Positions 7,220-16,195 of a stretch of DNA of 45,034 nt are shown one piece after another. Both the position numbers and the translations under genes were made by a program. Each line of letters opens with the position of its first letter. Position 1 is the stretch's first letter. Source of the DNA: an uncultured bacterium (GTDB taxonomy: Bacteria > Desulfobacterota > BSN033 > UBA1163); contig CALLAL010000014.1 in the NCBI GenBank assembly GCA_938002255.1, forward strand, positions 1 through 45,034, given 5' to 3'. The notes under the pieces were generated by a model. That model had not been told where the DNA came from. It did not search any database and worked only from the letters and a program-made list of their open reading frames with translations.

Positions 7220-8377
7220 TTACGGCATTCCTTGATTCAGGTATTCCATCAGATCCACCATCTCCTGTCCATCGATTTTCTGCCAGGAGACTTTTTCCTT
7301 TCTCATCTTTTCGAACATTTCCGGGCCATGATTCCACAGGGTCTGGGCCATAAGAATAGGGGAGACCTTCCCCTTTAACCCCTTCAAATCAAGGGTTTTC
7401 CCTTTGGCATGGCAAAGGTGGCACTGCTTTTTATTAAAAACCATTTTCCCTTTCAAAGGATTTCCAGGTGGGTCAAAGTATCGTTTTGAGAAGAGAAAAG
7501 CCACCAGATCTGCCATCTCTTGTGGAGATAAGAGAGGACGCTCTAACCCCTTCTCTTCAATCTCTTTCCACATCCGGCGAGAGTGATTCCACATGAGTCC
7601 TGCCAGCTGGGTTAATGTTCTGGGAAAATCCTTCTTTTTACTCAGGTCGAGTTCTCCGGAAGGGGTATGGCAAACAATACATCCTTTCTGTGAAAAGAGT
7701 TTTTCCCCTGATCGGGGATCTCCTGGAGACAGATAAATTTTTTCAAAATTGCTGCTCAGGCTCCGGATATAAGCAATAAGGTCGGTCATCTCATTCTCTT
7801 TAAATTCCATCCAGGGTATGCCCTTCTTCTTCATGGCTTGTTCCATCTGAGGTTCGTGATTCCACATCATCTGGGCCCAGAGGATGGGATTGATATACAT
7901 GGCCCAGCGTCCAAGATCCTCTTTTTGCCCTTTTTGGATGGCATGGCATTTCCCACACCCTTTAGCCTCCATCACGGCCTTCCCTCTATTCGGGTCTCCC
8001 GGTTCATCCATGTATCGAATGAAATAGAGAAAGGCGAAGAGATCTGCCATCTCCTTCAAACTCATTTTCTGCAAAGGTAATTTTTGGAAAGACATTTTGC
8101 CCCACATCTCCGGGCCGTGGTTCCACATCAAGGCTGCAAGTTGGGCAGGGCTCACATAAGTTTTCGGCAGGGGTCCAAGGTCAGGGCCTCCCTTTCCTCC
8201 TTCTCCCCATATGGAGTGGCAGATTCCGCATCGCTTTGTTGTAAAAACCTTCCAGCCTTCTTTCACCTCTCCTGGTAGGACGTAACCCGTGCTTTTCTCA
8301 ACCCCGACAGCCTGATTCCATAGAAGGATTCCAACCAAAAACAGGAGAGGAACCGCCAAGATCAAAGATCGCTTCAT
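7220..8377 (-). CDS. tetraheme cytochrome c with four WNH repeats (paralogue 2)
   Basis: An N-terminal hydrophobic segment (5-20) exports or anchors the protein. The rest is four repeats of about 90 residues. Each has a heme motif (CGICH 50, CGKCH 141, CIVCH 233, CHLCH 319), then a WNH motif (85, 172, 263, 348; for example MWNHGPEM), then an EMxDLxxYL helix. Each repeat is like one class I cytochrome c domain. The Met or His of the WNHxPxM box could be the second axial heme ligand, which is an inference. The neighbouring gene at 8438-9619 has the same make-up, so the two arose by duplication. The gene lies between it and the cNMP-domain gene and should act in the periplasm. Confidence 0.88.
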   Translation of the reverse strand: MKRSLILAVPLLFLVGILLWNQAVGVEKSTGYVLPGEVKEGWKVFTTKRCGICHSIWGEGGKGGPDLGPLPKTYVSPAQLAALMWNHGPEMWGKMSFQKLPLQKMSLKEMADLFAFLYFIRYMDEPGDPNRGKAVMEAKGCGKCHAIQKGQKEDLGRWAMYINPILWAQMMWNHEPQMEQAMKKKGIPWMEFKENEMTDLIAYIRSLSSNFEKIYLSPGDPRSGEKLFSQKGCIVCHTPSGELDLSKKKDFPRTLTQLAGLMWNHSRRMWKEIEEKGLERPLLSPQEMADLVAFLFSKRYFDPPGNPLKGKMVFNKKQCHLCHAKGKTLDLKGLKGKVSPILMAQTLWNHGPEMFEKMRKEKVSWQKIDGQEMVDLMEYLNQGMP

Positions 8378-8437
8378 CTCGCCAATCCCTTCTTCGTCGC
8401 TTCATGCCCTATAGGATCATAAGGGAAGGGGACGATT

Positions 8438-9619
8438 CTATTTTTCCAGAGGAGTCCGCAGATATTCGAGAAGATCAGCCATCTCCCCTTTTTTAAAACG
8501 GGGCCAGGGGATTCCTTTTTCAAGGGTCGCTTTACGGATTTCGGCACTATGGTTCCAAATACCTGCGGCGATCTCCATTGGGTTGTTTGTCTTTTGATAT
8601 TTTGAGAGATCAATATGCATGACCTCTCCCCTCTTGCCATCCAGTCCATGACATTTAACACATCCGAGGTCCGAAAACTTTTTCTTCCCTTGAGAGGGGT
8701 TGCCTGGTTCACCCATGAAGTGGAGGAAATAGAGGTAGGCCGTGAGGTCAGCCATCTCTTTTGGTGTAAATTTTGGAATACCGGATTTTGTCTGAGACAT
8801 CTTTGCGAGGACAGCCGGTCCCTTGTTCCACATGGCTGAGGCCACCCGTGTTAAACTCTGGTAATAGGCTTTAGATTTCTTTGAGAGATCCACGCCGCTT
8901 TGAGAAGTTTTCTCCCCGCGGACGGGATGACACTCTCCACACCCTTTGGATAGAAAGGTCTTTTGCCCTTCTCTTGGATTTCCAGGCGTGATGTAGGCGA
9001 TCTCTTTGGGGCCTTTCGCATTTGTCTTGATGAACTCCAGAAGATCAATCATCTCCTGGTCTTTAAATTCTGGCCATTTCAACCCAAGCTGGACCATATT
9101 GGCAATCATGGCGGGGCCATGGTTCCAGATTTCCATGCTTAAAAAAACCGGAGAGATGTTTTGGGGAAAATCATTTAGGCTTGCCTCTCCTCGTTTTCCT
9201 CTTCCCAAAATCGGATGACAGACAATACACCCTTTCTCATGAAAAAGAGATTTTCCCTTGTTGGCGTCCCCGGGTTCATCAAAATATTTGAGAAAATAGA
9301 GATAGGCTGCAATGGCTCCCAATTCTTCCCCCGTAAGATCGGGTTTTAGAATTTTCGCTCTTTCAATCCCTGCTACCATGGAAGGAATATGGTTCCACAG
9401 CTTTGATGCCAGATCGAGCTGGGTATCTCCCAGATCGATCCTTCCGAGATCTGGACCCATCTTGCCTCCCTCTCCCTTTAGCGAATGGCACTTCACACAT
9501 CCCTTATTCACGAAGAGACGAGCTCCCTTGGTTGGATCCTCCGGAAGAATCTGGCTGAAAGTGAATGAGGTCATCAGGAGGAATAAGGCGCCCATCCCCC
9601 CCATAACTTTCTTGATCAT
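8438..9619 (-). CDS. tetraheme cytochrome c with WNH repeats (paralogue 1)
   Basis: The 393-residue protein has a signal peptide (about 1-23) and four tandem cytochrome domains with CVKCH (41), CIVCH (131), CGECH (227) and CVKCH (320). Each is followed by a WNH-type box at 75, 165, 264 and 355. The third is WNK instead of WNH. Linkers of the form EPGDANKGK and EPGNPSQGK separate the domains. GGAGG precedes the ATG. It is the duplicate of the next gene and follows the NrfD gene of the Qrc-like module, with about 130 bp between. That places it as a likely periplasmic electron carrier for that module. Confidence 0.88.
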   Translation of the reverse strand: MIKKVMGGMGALFLLMTSFTFSQILPEDPTKGARLFVNKGCVKCHSLKGEGGKMGPDLGRIDLGDTQLDLASKLWNHIPSMVAGIERAKILKPDLTGEELGAIAAYLYFLKYFDEPGDANKGKSLFHEKGCIVCHPILGRGKRGEASLNDFPQNISPVFLSMEIWNHGPAMIANMVQLGLKWPEFKDQEMIDLLEFIKTNAKGPKEIAYITPGNPREGQKTFLSKGCGECHPVRGEKTSQSGVDLSKKSKAYYQSLTRVASAMWNKGPAVLAKMSQTKSGIPKFTPKEMADLTAYLYFLHFMGEPGNPSQGKKKFSDLGCVKCHGLDGKRGEVMHIDLSKYQKTNNPMEIAAGIWNHSAEIRKATLEKGIPWPRFKKGEMADLLEYLRTPLEK

Positions 9620-9748
9620 AAAGAACCTCCACGTAAAGAAAGCCTGAGTTCTTGTAGAATGGATCGTGACGGAGTTTGGGGTTGATATCGCCCCTTTTCG
9701 ACGGCTTTTATTCCGCCCTCTCCAATCCGAATTCCAAAATTTTATAGC

Positions 9749-11083
9749 TTACTCCACTCCAATTCCAGGGAGATACGTTTTGATTCGCTCCTGGACCTCA
9801 GCCATGGATTTTTCTCTTCCCTCTTGGACCTCCCAGATGGAGACAATGGGAAAGAGTTTGGTGAAGGTCATGTAAAGAAGAATGAAAAAAGAGACACACC
9901 CTGCGAAGACCGACCATTCGACCCATGTGGGTGAATAAAGGACCGTTTCGTTCGGGAGTCGAGGGTGCGTCAGGGTTGGGACAACGATGACATATCGTTC
10001 CAACCACATCCCGATAATAACCGAGATTGATGCGATCAAGGTGCCATAGGGAGTTCGGGTTTTTTGAAAACTGAGAATCGGAAGGGGAATCACAAAACAG
10101 AAGAGGAACATTCCCCAGAAATAAGGGGCAAATCTTCCGGTGAACTTATTCCAGAAGATCGTCATGTGAATGGGTTCCCCCCCGTAGTAGGTGGTGAGAT
10201 ATTCTGTGAAGGTGAAGTAAAACCAGAGAAGGGTCATGACTAAAAGCAAAACCCCCAAATTATTGAAGTGAACAGGCCTGAGGTAATCTTCAAGATGATA
10301 GACTTTCCGGATCAGGTTCATGGCTACGATAAGGGCTGCGATACCGGAGAAGATAGCACCTGCAACAAAATAGGGGCCGAAGATGGCCGTATGCCACATG
10401 GGCTGGATGGTCATGGCAAACACGAAAGAGACAACGGTATGGACAGAAACCGCTATAGGGATCACAAGGATTGCCATGATAGAGATCCCTCTTTCGAGGA
10501 GATGATGTTGTTTTTCCGTCCCTTTCCAACCCAGGGCGAGGATCCGATACAACCATTGATATTTGCCTCCATGGTCTCTCAGAATGGCGATGTCTGGGAT
10601 CAAAGGAAGATACAGATAGATTGAACTGGCAGTGAGATAGACCGTAATACTTGAGACATCCCAGAGAAGAGGAGATTTAAAATGAGGATACTGGAGGATG
10701 TTCAACATTCGGTCCGGTCTTCCAAGATCCATCAGGATGTTTCCAACTCCGAAGAAGAGAACGAGAACCGTAATGACTTCTGCAGAACGGGTGATGGATC
10801 GCCTCCATTCTGCTTTGGCAAGACGAAGAATGGCAGAGATCAGAGTTCCCGCATGGCTGATGCCGATGAAAAAGACGAAGTTCGTGATGTAAACTCCCCA
10901 AAAGATAGGCCTTGCCAACCCGGTTACTCCAAGCCCATTCCGGTATTGGTACATATAGGCCCACGCTGCCCATAAGATCACGGCCAACAGGGAGAAGAGG
11001 GTTACGTAGAAGGCTTTACCCGTTCTCTGAATAGGTTGAAGAAGAATAGCATCTTCTTCGAGTGACATTCTCTTCGGGTCCAT
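9749..11083 (-). CDS. NrfD-family membrane subunit (QrcD/ActC-like)
   Basis: This 444-residue polytopic protein has about ten hydrophobic segments and NrfD/PsrC hallmarks. These include an early WGVYITNFVFFIGISHAG segment and later AVSVHTVVSFVFAM and WLERYVIVVP. NrfD proteins bind quinone and work with a four-cluster Fe-S subunit. The start ATG shares one base with the stop of the Fe-S gene (TAATG), so the two are translationally coupled. The gene order cytochrome, MopB protein, Fe-S protein, NrfD is that of the Desulfovibrio Qrc complex and resembles alternative complex III. The function proposed is exchange of electrons between menaquinone and periplasmic cytochromes. Confidence 0.92.
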   Translation of the reverse strand: MDPKRMSLEEDAILLQPIQRTGKAFYVTLFSLLAVILWAAWAYMYQYRNGLGVTGLARPIFWGVYITNFVFFIGISHAGTLISAILRLAKAEWRRSITRSAEVITVLVLFFGVGNILMDLGRPDRMLNILQYPHFKSPLLWDVSSITVYLTASSIYLYLPLIPDIAILRDHGGKYQWLYRILALGWKGTEKQHHLLERGISIMAILVIPIAVSVHTVVSFVFAMTIQPMWHTAIFGPYFVAGAIFSGIAALIVAMNLIRKVYHLEDYLRPVHFNNLGVLLLVMTLLWFYFTFTEYLTTYYGGEPIHMTIFWNKFTGRFAPYFWGMFLFCFVIPLPILSFQKTRTPYGTLIASISVIIGMWLERYVIVVPTLTHPRLPNETVLYSPTWVEWSVFAGCVSFFILLYMTFTKLFPIVSIWEVQEGREKSMAEVQERIKTYLPGIGVE

Positions 11084-11769
11084 TACATTCCCTCTGAGAG
11101 GTAGATGACTTTTGGTTCGGTTCCAAGGTCCTCGAGCAATTTAAAGGCTCTCCTCTCTCTTGAAAGTTCTGAGACTTTGCTGAAGGGATCATTCAGGTCG
11201 CCAAAATACATCGCTTGACTTGGACAGGCCTGAACGCATGCCGGAATATAATCATCGGGAAGAAGCTCTCGATTTTCTGCCCTGGCTTTCTCCCTTGCCC
11301 GGAGCAACCGGTGGTGGCAAAAAGAACATTTTTCCACAACGCCTTTCTTACGAACCGAAACATCTCGGTTGAGGGACCCTTTCATCTCTTTGGGCCATCG
11401 GGGTTCATACCAGTTAAAACTCCTCACGGTATAAGGGCATGCGGTGGTGCAATAACGACACCCAATGCAGCGGGAATGGATGATTCCTACAATTCCTTCT
11501 TCATTCGCATAGGTGGCCCCTACAGGGCAGACCTTGATGCAGGCAGGATGTTCGCAGTGCATGCAGGGTCTGGGGAGGAGTCTCGCTTTGATATGGGGAA
11601 ATTCTCCTTCGATATAAGGGAGGAGTTCAATCCAATGGATGGTCCGACCCTTGGCTGCTTCTTCCGGTCCAACGATAGCAATATTATTCTCTGCATGGCA
11701 GGCTGCCATACAGGCTTGACATCCAGAACAACGATCGAGATCAATGACCATTCCCCATTTATGCATCAT
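11083..11769 (-). CDS. four-cluster [4Fe-4S] protein (QrcC/PsrB-like)
   Basis: The 228-residue protein has four sets of Cys motifs: CSGCQACMAAC (residues 15-25), CMHCEHPACIKVCP, CIGCRYCTTACP, and CSFC with a distant CVQACP. This is the pattern of DmsB/PsrB/NrfC electron-transfer subunits. It has no signal sequence of its own, so export with the Tat-bearing MopB partner encoded upstream is likely. It is coupled to the NrfD gene by a one-base overlap. About 120 bp separates it from the MopB gene, a stretch in which I see only a 17-codon frame (see 11790-11843). Confidence 0.93.
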   Translation of the reverse strand: MMHKWGMVIDLDRCSGCQACMAACHAENNIAIVGPEEAAKGRTIHWIELLPYIEGEFPHIKARLLPRPCMHCEHPACIKVCPVGATYANEEGIVGIIHSRCIGCRYCTTACPYTVRSFNWYEPRWPKEMKGSLNRDVSVRKKGVVEKCSFCHHRLLRAREKARAENRELLPDDYIPACVQACPSQAMYFGDLNDPFSKVSELSRERRAFKLLEDLGTEPKVIYLSEGM

Positions 11770-11789
11770 TGAAACCTCAAGGCCAAATT

Positions 11790-11843
11790 TCAGAGCTCAA
11801 AGGAATGTCCGATGAGAAAGCGCCAGAAAGGTTCACTCTTCAT
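11790..11843 (-). CDS. possible 17-aa leader-like ORF
   Basis: In the gap between the MopB gene and the Fe-S gene a short ATG frame reads MKSEPFWRFLIGHSFEL and stops. AGGATG lies at a reasonable distance upstream. It is the only sign of coding in this gap. It could be a chance frame, a micro-protein or a remnant. No family recognised. Confidence 0.15.
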   Translation of the reverse strand: MKSEPFWRFLIGHSFEL

Positions 11844-11888
11844 CGATTCATCCTTTGATCGTTGGATTTGATTTGAACGTTGTCATTT

Positions 11889-14261
11889 CTATGCTTTGTA
11901 AATCTTCACCTTTGTCGTTCCCTGTACCGGGAATCCAGTCACCGGATCCAGATGGTCATCAATGAGATGATATGGATTTTCGCCAATTCCTTTTGACCAC
12001 CGACCTCCACCCCGATGGCCCTGACCGAAGGGAATATTGACCACATTGGGCAAGGTTCCTTTGTAATGCCTTGCAATCGCTTTAATCCTGCCTCGCCTGG
12101 ATTCCACCCAGACCCAATCCCCATCGGAGATAGACATCTTCTTAGCGGTTTCAGGATTGATCTCAACCCAGGTCCTCCACCTTTCAAAAAGATGTTGTCC
12201 AACCATGGACTGAAGCCAGGGTTGATTGGCATTTCTTCCTCCGGTGAGGCTGATGGTCCGAAAGACATGGAGGGTAAAGGGATACGGTTGATCTGTCTCT
12301 CCTTGCTTCAAATCTTCCGCGTGGGGAAGCACGTTGGAATCTTTGATTTTTCCTACAGGGAAAAGAGTTTTCTGCGAACCCTGGGCATAGAATTCAAATT
12401 TGTTCGAAGGGGTTCGAAAGACACGACTTCTTTCACCAAAGTCGTAAACCGGGTCCCACCAACCTCCTTTTTCATAAAGAAGGTTTAAAAATTCTTCAAA
12501 GGTTTGGTAGGTGGGGACAGACCATCCTCCTCGTTGAAGAAGGCGAGTCCAGGCTTCATCAAATTGAAGCCCAAAGATATCTCCTCTTTTAGCCTCAAAG
12601 ACCCCTCTGAGGCAGTAAATCATGACCTCTTTGAATTCGTTCCAGGGCAAAGCCTTTTGAATCTGTCCTCCGAGTTCCCTAACGATCTCAAGAAGAAAAT
12701 CCCCTGTGGCCTTTGTCTGGTAGAGAGGAGAAACAACGGGTTGCCGAATGCCCAGGGCAGGAAACCCATTGCTAAGAAAGACAGGATCGTCCTGCCATCG
12801 TTCAAAGGGGGTATGATCAGGAAGCACAAGATCAGAAAATTTGGTTGAATCATCAAGATAGGGAGAAAAGCTTATGATCAAGGGAATTTCCTGAAATGCC
12901 TTGAAGAAATATTCAGGATTCGGATTGGAAAAGAGAGGGTTGGTATAATATAGGAATAGAACTTTGGGCTTATAAGGTTTTCCTGAGATTACGTTTTTTG
13001 CAAAGAGATAGGAAGGGCTTCCAACCCCTTCATTTCTTCCAAAGAGGGGTCTTTGCGAGTTTCCTCGCTGAGCGATCGTATCTTCAGAGAAAGAAGGAAA
13101 AGGCCGGTAAGGTACAGATCGGGGAATTAATAACCCTCCTGGGACGTCAATGCTTCCCACCAATCCATTTAAAACAGAAACAGCCATCTGATGAAAAGGA
13201 CGATCCCGATATCCAATGGCCAGCGAAGGGAGATTGGATGAAAATTCTCTGGCTAACCGGATGATCTGATCGATGGGAACACCGGTTTGTTTGGAGACGA
13301 CTGCGGGTTCATATTCCGAAAGAATAAACTCTTTGAACCCCAGGTGTTCCCGGCCTTCGGAATCTTTCCAGTTTTCAAAGCCGAAGGCCTGTTCAGCAAT
13401 GAACGCTTTGTGATAGAGCCCTTCCTTGAGGATCATGTGGGCTATGCCAAGGGCGAGAACCCCTTCTGTGCCAGGTTGAATGGGAACCCATTCATCTGCT
13501 TTAATACCGGTGGAGGAGAGTCGAGATTCGATCTGAACAAATCTTCCCCGAAGCCCTGGCCTTCCTCTTCGGAAATGGCCATACCCTCTTAACATCTGCA
13601 CCGGGGACCAGAAGGATTCTAAAATCCCTGAGCCAAAAGAGAGGATATACTGAGCCTTTTCAATATCATAGGCCGGAAGATCATAGATACCCTGTGTAAG
13701 CAAGAGGCCTTCAAGGGGTGGATCCTCCCAGCGAAATTGATTATCAATATAATTCGGAGACCCAAAGGCTTTTAGAAAACGTTCCCAAAGGGACCGCATC
13801 AATCCTCTATACCTTCCTCCCAAGACCACCAGTTGATGGGTCTCTCCTTTCTCACGAAGTTCTATTAGGACCTTTGAAACTTGATGGAGTGCTTCTTTCC
13901 AGGAGATGGGTTCAAAATGGCCCTCTCCTCGATTGCCAATCCTTTTCAAAGGAGAGCGGAGGCGATCAGGATCATAAAGGGCCTGAAGCCCGGCAATTCC
14001 TTTTGGGCAGAGCGTTCCTCGATTCAGGGGATGAAGAGGATTCCCAGCGATATTGACAGCCCATCCATCAATCACCCTGACCAGTGTCCCACATCCCCCT
14101 GTACACTGGCCGCAAATGGTTGGAATCCATTTTTCAATTCCTGGGGCGTTGGAGGAGTCGCTCTCTGGCCAGTGCGTCCACTGTACGAAACCACCCCCCA
14201 GGGCCATTGCAACGCCAACCCCTCCTCCCATCTTTAAAAAGTCACGTCGGCTGAACTTCAT
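11889..14261 (-). CDS. MopB-fold (molybdopterin oxidoreductase-like) subunit, QrcB/PsrA-like
   Basis: The 790-residue protein begins with a twin-arginine signal (SRRDFLK, residues 4-10) and is therefore periplasmic. A [4Fe-4S] site follows, with Cys50, Cys53, Cys57 and Cys85 (CGQCTGGC ... LCPKG). The rest is a full-length MopB fold, ending with a C-terminal molydopterin-dinucleotide-binding-like domain (about 670-790). Where PsrA-type enzymes carry the Cys ligand of the metal, after the GSPN box (167-170), this protein has a stretch with Arg177-Trp178 and no Cys or Ser. It may thus be a non-catalytic MopB subunit, as in Qrc and alternative complex III. Asp residues nearby (173, 180) leave some doubt. 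The pentaheme cytochrome gene precedes it and the Fe-S and NrfD genes follow. Confidence 0.9.
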   Translation of the reverse strand: MKFSRRDFLKMGGGVGVAMALGGGFVQWTHWPESDSSNAPGIEKWIPTICGQCTGGCGTLVRVIDGWAVNIAGNPLHPLNRGTLCPKGIAGLQALYDPDRLRSPLKRIGNRGEGHFEPISWKEALHQVSKVLIELREKGETHQLVVLGGRYRGLMRSLWERFLKAFGSPNYIDNQFRWEDPPLEGLLLTQGIYDLPAYDIEKAQYILSFGSGILESFWSPVQMLRGYGHFRRGRPGLRGRFVQIESRLSSTGIKADEWVPIQPGTEGVLALGIAHMILKEGLYHKAFIAEQAFGFENWKDSEGREHLGFKEFILSEYEPAVVSKQTGVPIDQIIRLAREFSSNLPSLAIGYRDRPFHQMAVSVLNGLVGSIDVPGGLLIPRSVPYRPFPSFSEDTIAQRGNSQRPLFGRNEGVGSPSYLFAKNVISGKPYKPKVLFLYYTNPLFSNPNPEYFFKAFQEIPLIISFSPYLDDSTKFSDLVLPDHTPFERWQDDPVFLSNGFPALGIRQPVVSPLYQTKATGDFLLEIVRELGGQIQKALPWNEFKEVMIYCLRGVFEAKRGDIFGLQFDEAWTRLLQRGGWSVPTYQTFEEFLNLLYEKGGWWDPVYDFGERSRVFRTPSNKFEFYAQGSQKTLFPVGKIKDSNVLPHAEDLKQGETDQPYPFTLHVFRTISLTGGRNANQPWLQSMVGQHLFERWRTWVEINPETAKKMSISDGDWVWVESRRGRIKAIARHYKGTLPNVVNIPFGQGHRGGGRWSKGIGENPYHLIDDHLDPVTGFPVQGTTKVKIYKA

Positions 14262-14324
14262 CTCCCAATCCTTTACAACGCTTGCTATATTAAGGCGAGC
14301 TCTGCGCTCTCTGCTATGCTGATC

Positions 14325-14819
14325 TTAAACATGACAGGCCAGACAATCGTTGTTTGCCTTTGATTTGGCATGACAATCCATACACCATTTCATGGTCATC
14401 TTCACTAAAGGTTTGACAGGTGGTGTTTCACTCTGCCCGATCTCTCCATGGCATTGACGACAATCCAGTTGGGCGATCCCGACGTGTCTGCGGTGAGAAA
14501 AAAAGATATCCTCAGGCATTTGGTAAAGTCTTTTCCATGAGATTTCTTTCCCATCCTTGTGGTATTGTCTGATCTTCTCTTCGTCCGGGTGTTGGCTCAG
14601 TGGGTCTTTATGGCATTCCAGACAGACGGATAAGGCTGGCATGCCTGAAAAGGTCTGTTCTTTGAAGTGAGCGTGGCAGGTGGTGCACTCGATACCCTGG
14701 TCGTTGTGTTTTTTATGGTTGAAAGAAAGAGGCTGTTCAGATCTGAAACTTGATCCGAGGCTAATCAAAAGAAGGAGAAAGAGGATCCCGATTGCCAGTC
14801 CAATCAGGAAGGATTTCAT
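14325..14819 (-). CDS. membrane-anchored pentaheme cytochrome c (QrcA/cytochrome c7-like)
   Basis: An N-terminal helix (about 3-24) anchors this 164-residue protein. Five heme motifs follow: CTTCH (45), CLECH (66), CRQCH (120), CMDCH (146) and CLACH (159). Extra histidines in FNHKKH and FSHRRH are in the positions of the sixth heme ligands in cytochrome c3/c7-type domains, so the hemes are probably bis-His. It sits 63 bp upstream of the MopB gene, where qrcA lies in Desulfovibrio, although QrcA there has six hemes. It would connect the membrane complex to soluble cytochromes. Confidence 0.9.
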   Translation of the reverse strand: MKSFLIGLAIGILFLLLLISLGSSFRSEQPLSFNHKKHNDQGIECTTCHAHFKEQTFSGMPALSVCLECHKDPLSQHPDEEKIRQYHKDGKEISWKRLYQMPEDIFFSHRRHVGIAQLDCRQCHGEIGQSETPPVKPLVKMTMKWCMDCHAKSKANNDCLACHV

Positions 14820-14891
14820 CCGTATGTCCTTTTAGCTTTGAAATCCCCCCTGAGACTCTTTTATAACAGCCCTTCAAACAAAATTCAACCA

Positions 14892-16187
14892 TTATTTTTT
14901 AATTTTGTATAGCGATGCGGTTGCCTCTAATGTTTTTCTTGTGATGACCCCTTTTTCATATTCAATATGGCTGAATTCCCCTGTTTCTATTGGAAGGGCT
15001 ACTTTCATCAACAAGGTGAAAATAAAAAAGCCCGTGGCCCAGATTCCGAAAGAGACCATGAGCTCAACCAGGTTGGGAACGTACTCATGTATTTCTCCGA
15101 GGGGATCCGGGACAAATCCTGGGATGACAAACCCAGGCCCTTTTTCAATCCAGACCCCGACGATGATGAGAAGGCAACCCAGATTAAGCGTACTCAACCG
15201 TTTTCTCGTTGGTGGAATTAAAAAAAGGAAGAAGGCGGTGACATTCATGGCCATGGCAGCCCAAATCCAAGGAACCAAGGCGTTGTGGTGATGGAGCCCC
15301 TCAAAAAGATACTTGAAGGAAGCGATATGAACTGTATTGGAATAATATTCTTTGAAGATCTCTGCTCCAAGAAGGAAGAGATTGAGGAACATGGCGTAGG
15401 CGATCAACTCTGCAATTTTAAAGAGAGCCTTATCCTCCAGATGTATCGAAGAGACCTTTCGAATGATTTGAAAGATGATGATGATGATGGCAGGTCCTGA
15501 ACAGAAAGCACTGGCAAGAAATCGAGGAGCGAGAATCGAGGCGTTCCAGAAGGGGCGAGCGGCAAGACCATTGTAAAGGAAGGCGGTCACGGTATGGATT
15601 CCGACCGCCCAAGGAATGGAGAGAAGGATGAAAGGCAGGATGAACTTCCAGTTCGGTTCTCTCCGATAATAGAATTTGACCAAGAGGTAGATGGGAATAA
15701 AGAGATTCAGAAGCAGATAGCCATTCAAGACAATGACATCCCAGGCGAGAAGGGAAGTAGGGAAGTTCATGGATCCAATAAAAGGAATCATATGCCATAC
15801 CCGATCGAGTCTACCGAGATCGACCATGACAAAGAGGATAGCCATGATGATGGAGGAAGCTGCAAAGAGTTCTCCGAGCACGACGATCTCTTTAATGGGT
15901 TTGAATTGATAGATATAAGAAGGAATAACGAGGAGTACAGCGGCTGCCGCCATGCCCACAAGATAAGTGAAGTTGGCAATGTATAGACCCCATGAGACCT
16001 GATCGGTCATGTTCGTTTCGATCAGTCCCATCTCATGTTGTTTCCAATAAAAGAGGAAACCCACAACCATGATCGCGAGAAGAGATAAACACCAGGCATA
16101 GTAGATTTTACTTCCGTGGGTGACCAGGGTGAGGGTCTGTCTGTAGAAATGCCAAGTCTCTCTCAGCGTTTCCCTAATCGGTTTCAT
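14892..16187 (-). CDS. NrfD-family membrane subunit (DsrP/HmcC-like)
   Basis: The 431-residue protein has about ten transmembrane segments. NrfD features include WGLYIANFTYLVGMAAAA early on, IHTVTAFLYNG in the middle and, near the end, the GFVPDPLGEIHEY segment known from DsrP-type proteins. It is a different subfamily from the NrfD at 9749-11083. It follows its Fe-S partner with a gap of eight bases. Quinone binding and exchange of electrons with the Fe-S subunit are the expected roles. Confidence 0.92.
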   Translation of the reverse strand: MKPIRETLRETWHFYRQTLTLVTHGSKIYYAWCLSLLAIMVVGFLFYWKQHEMGLIETNMTDQVSWGLYIANFTYLVGMAAAAVLLVIPSYIYQFKPIKEIVVLGELFAASSIIMAILFVMVDLGRLDRVWHMIPFIGSMNFPTSLLAWDVIVLNGYLLLNLFIPIYLLVKFYYRREPNWKFILPFILLSIPWAVGIHTVTAFLYNGLAARPFWNASILAPRFLASAFCSGPAIIIIIFQIIRKVSSIHLEDKALFKIAELIAYAMFLNLFLLGAEIFKEYYSNTVHIASFKYLFEGLHHHNALVPWIWAAMAMNVTAFFLFLIPPTRKRLSTLNLGCLLIIVGVWIEKGPGFVIPGFVPDPLGEIHEYVPNLVELMVSFGIWATGFFIFTLLMKVALPIETGEFSHIEYEKGVITRKTLEATASLYKIKK

Positions 16188-16195
16188 CTGCAGTC

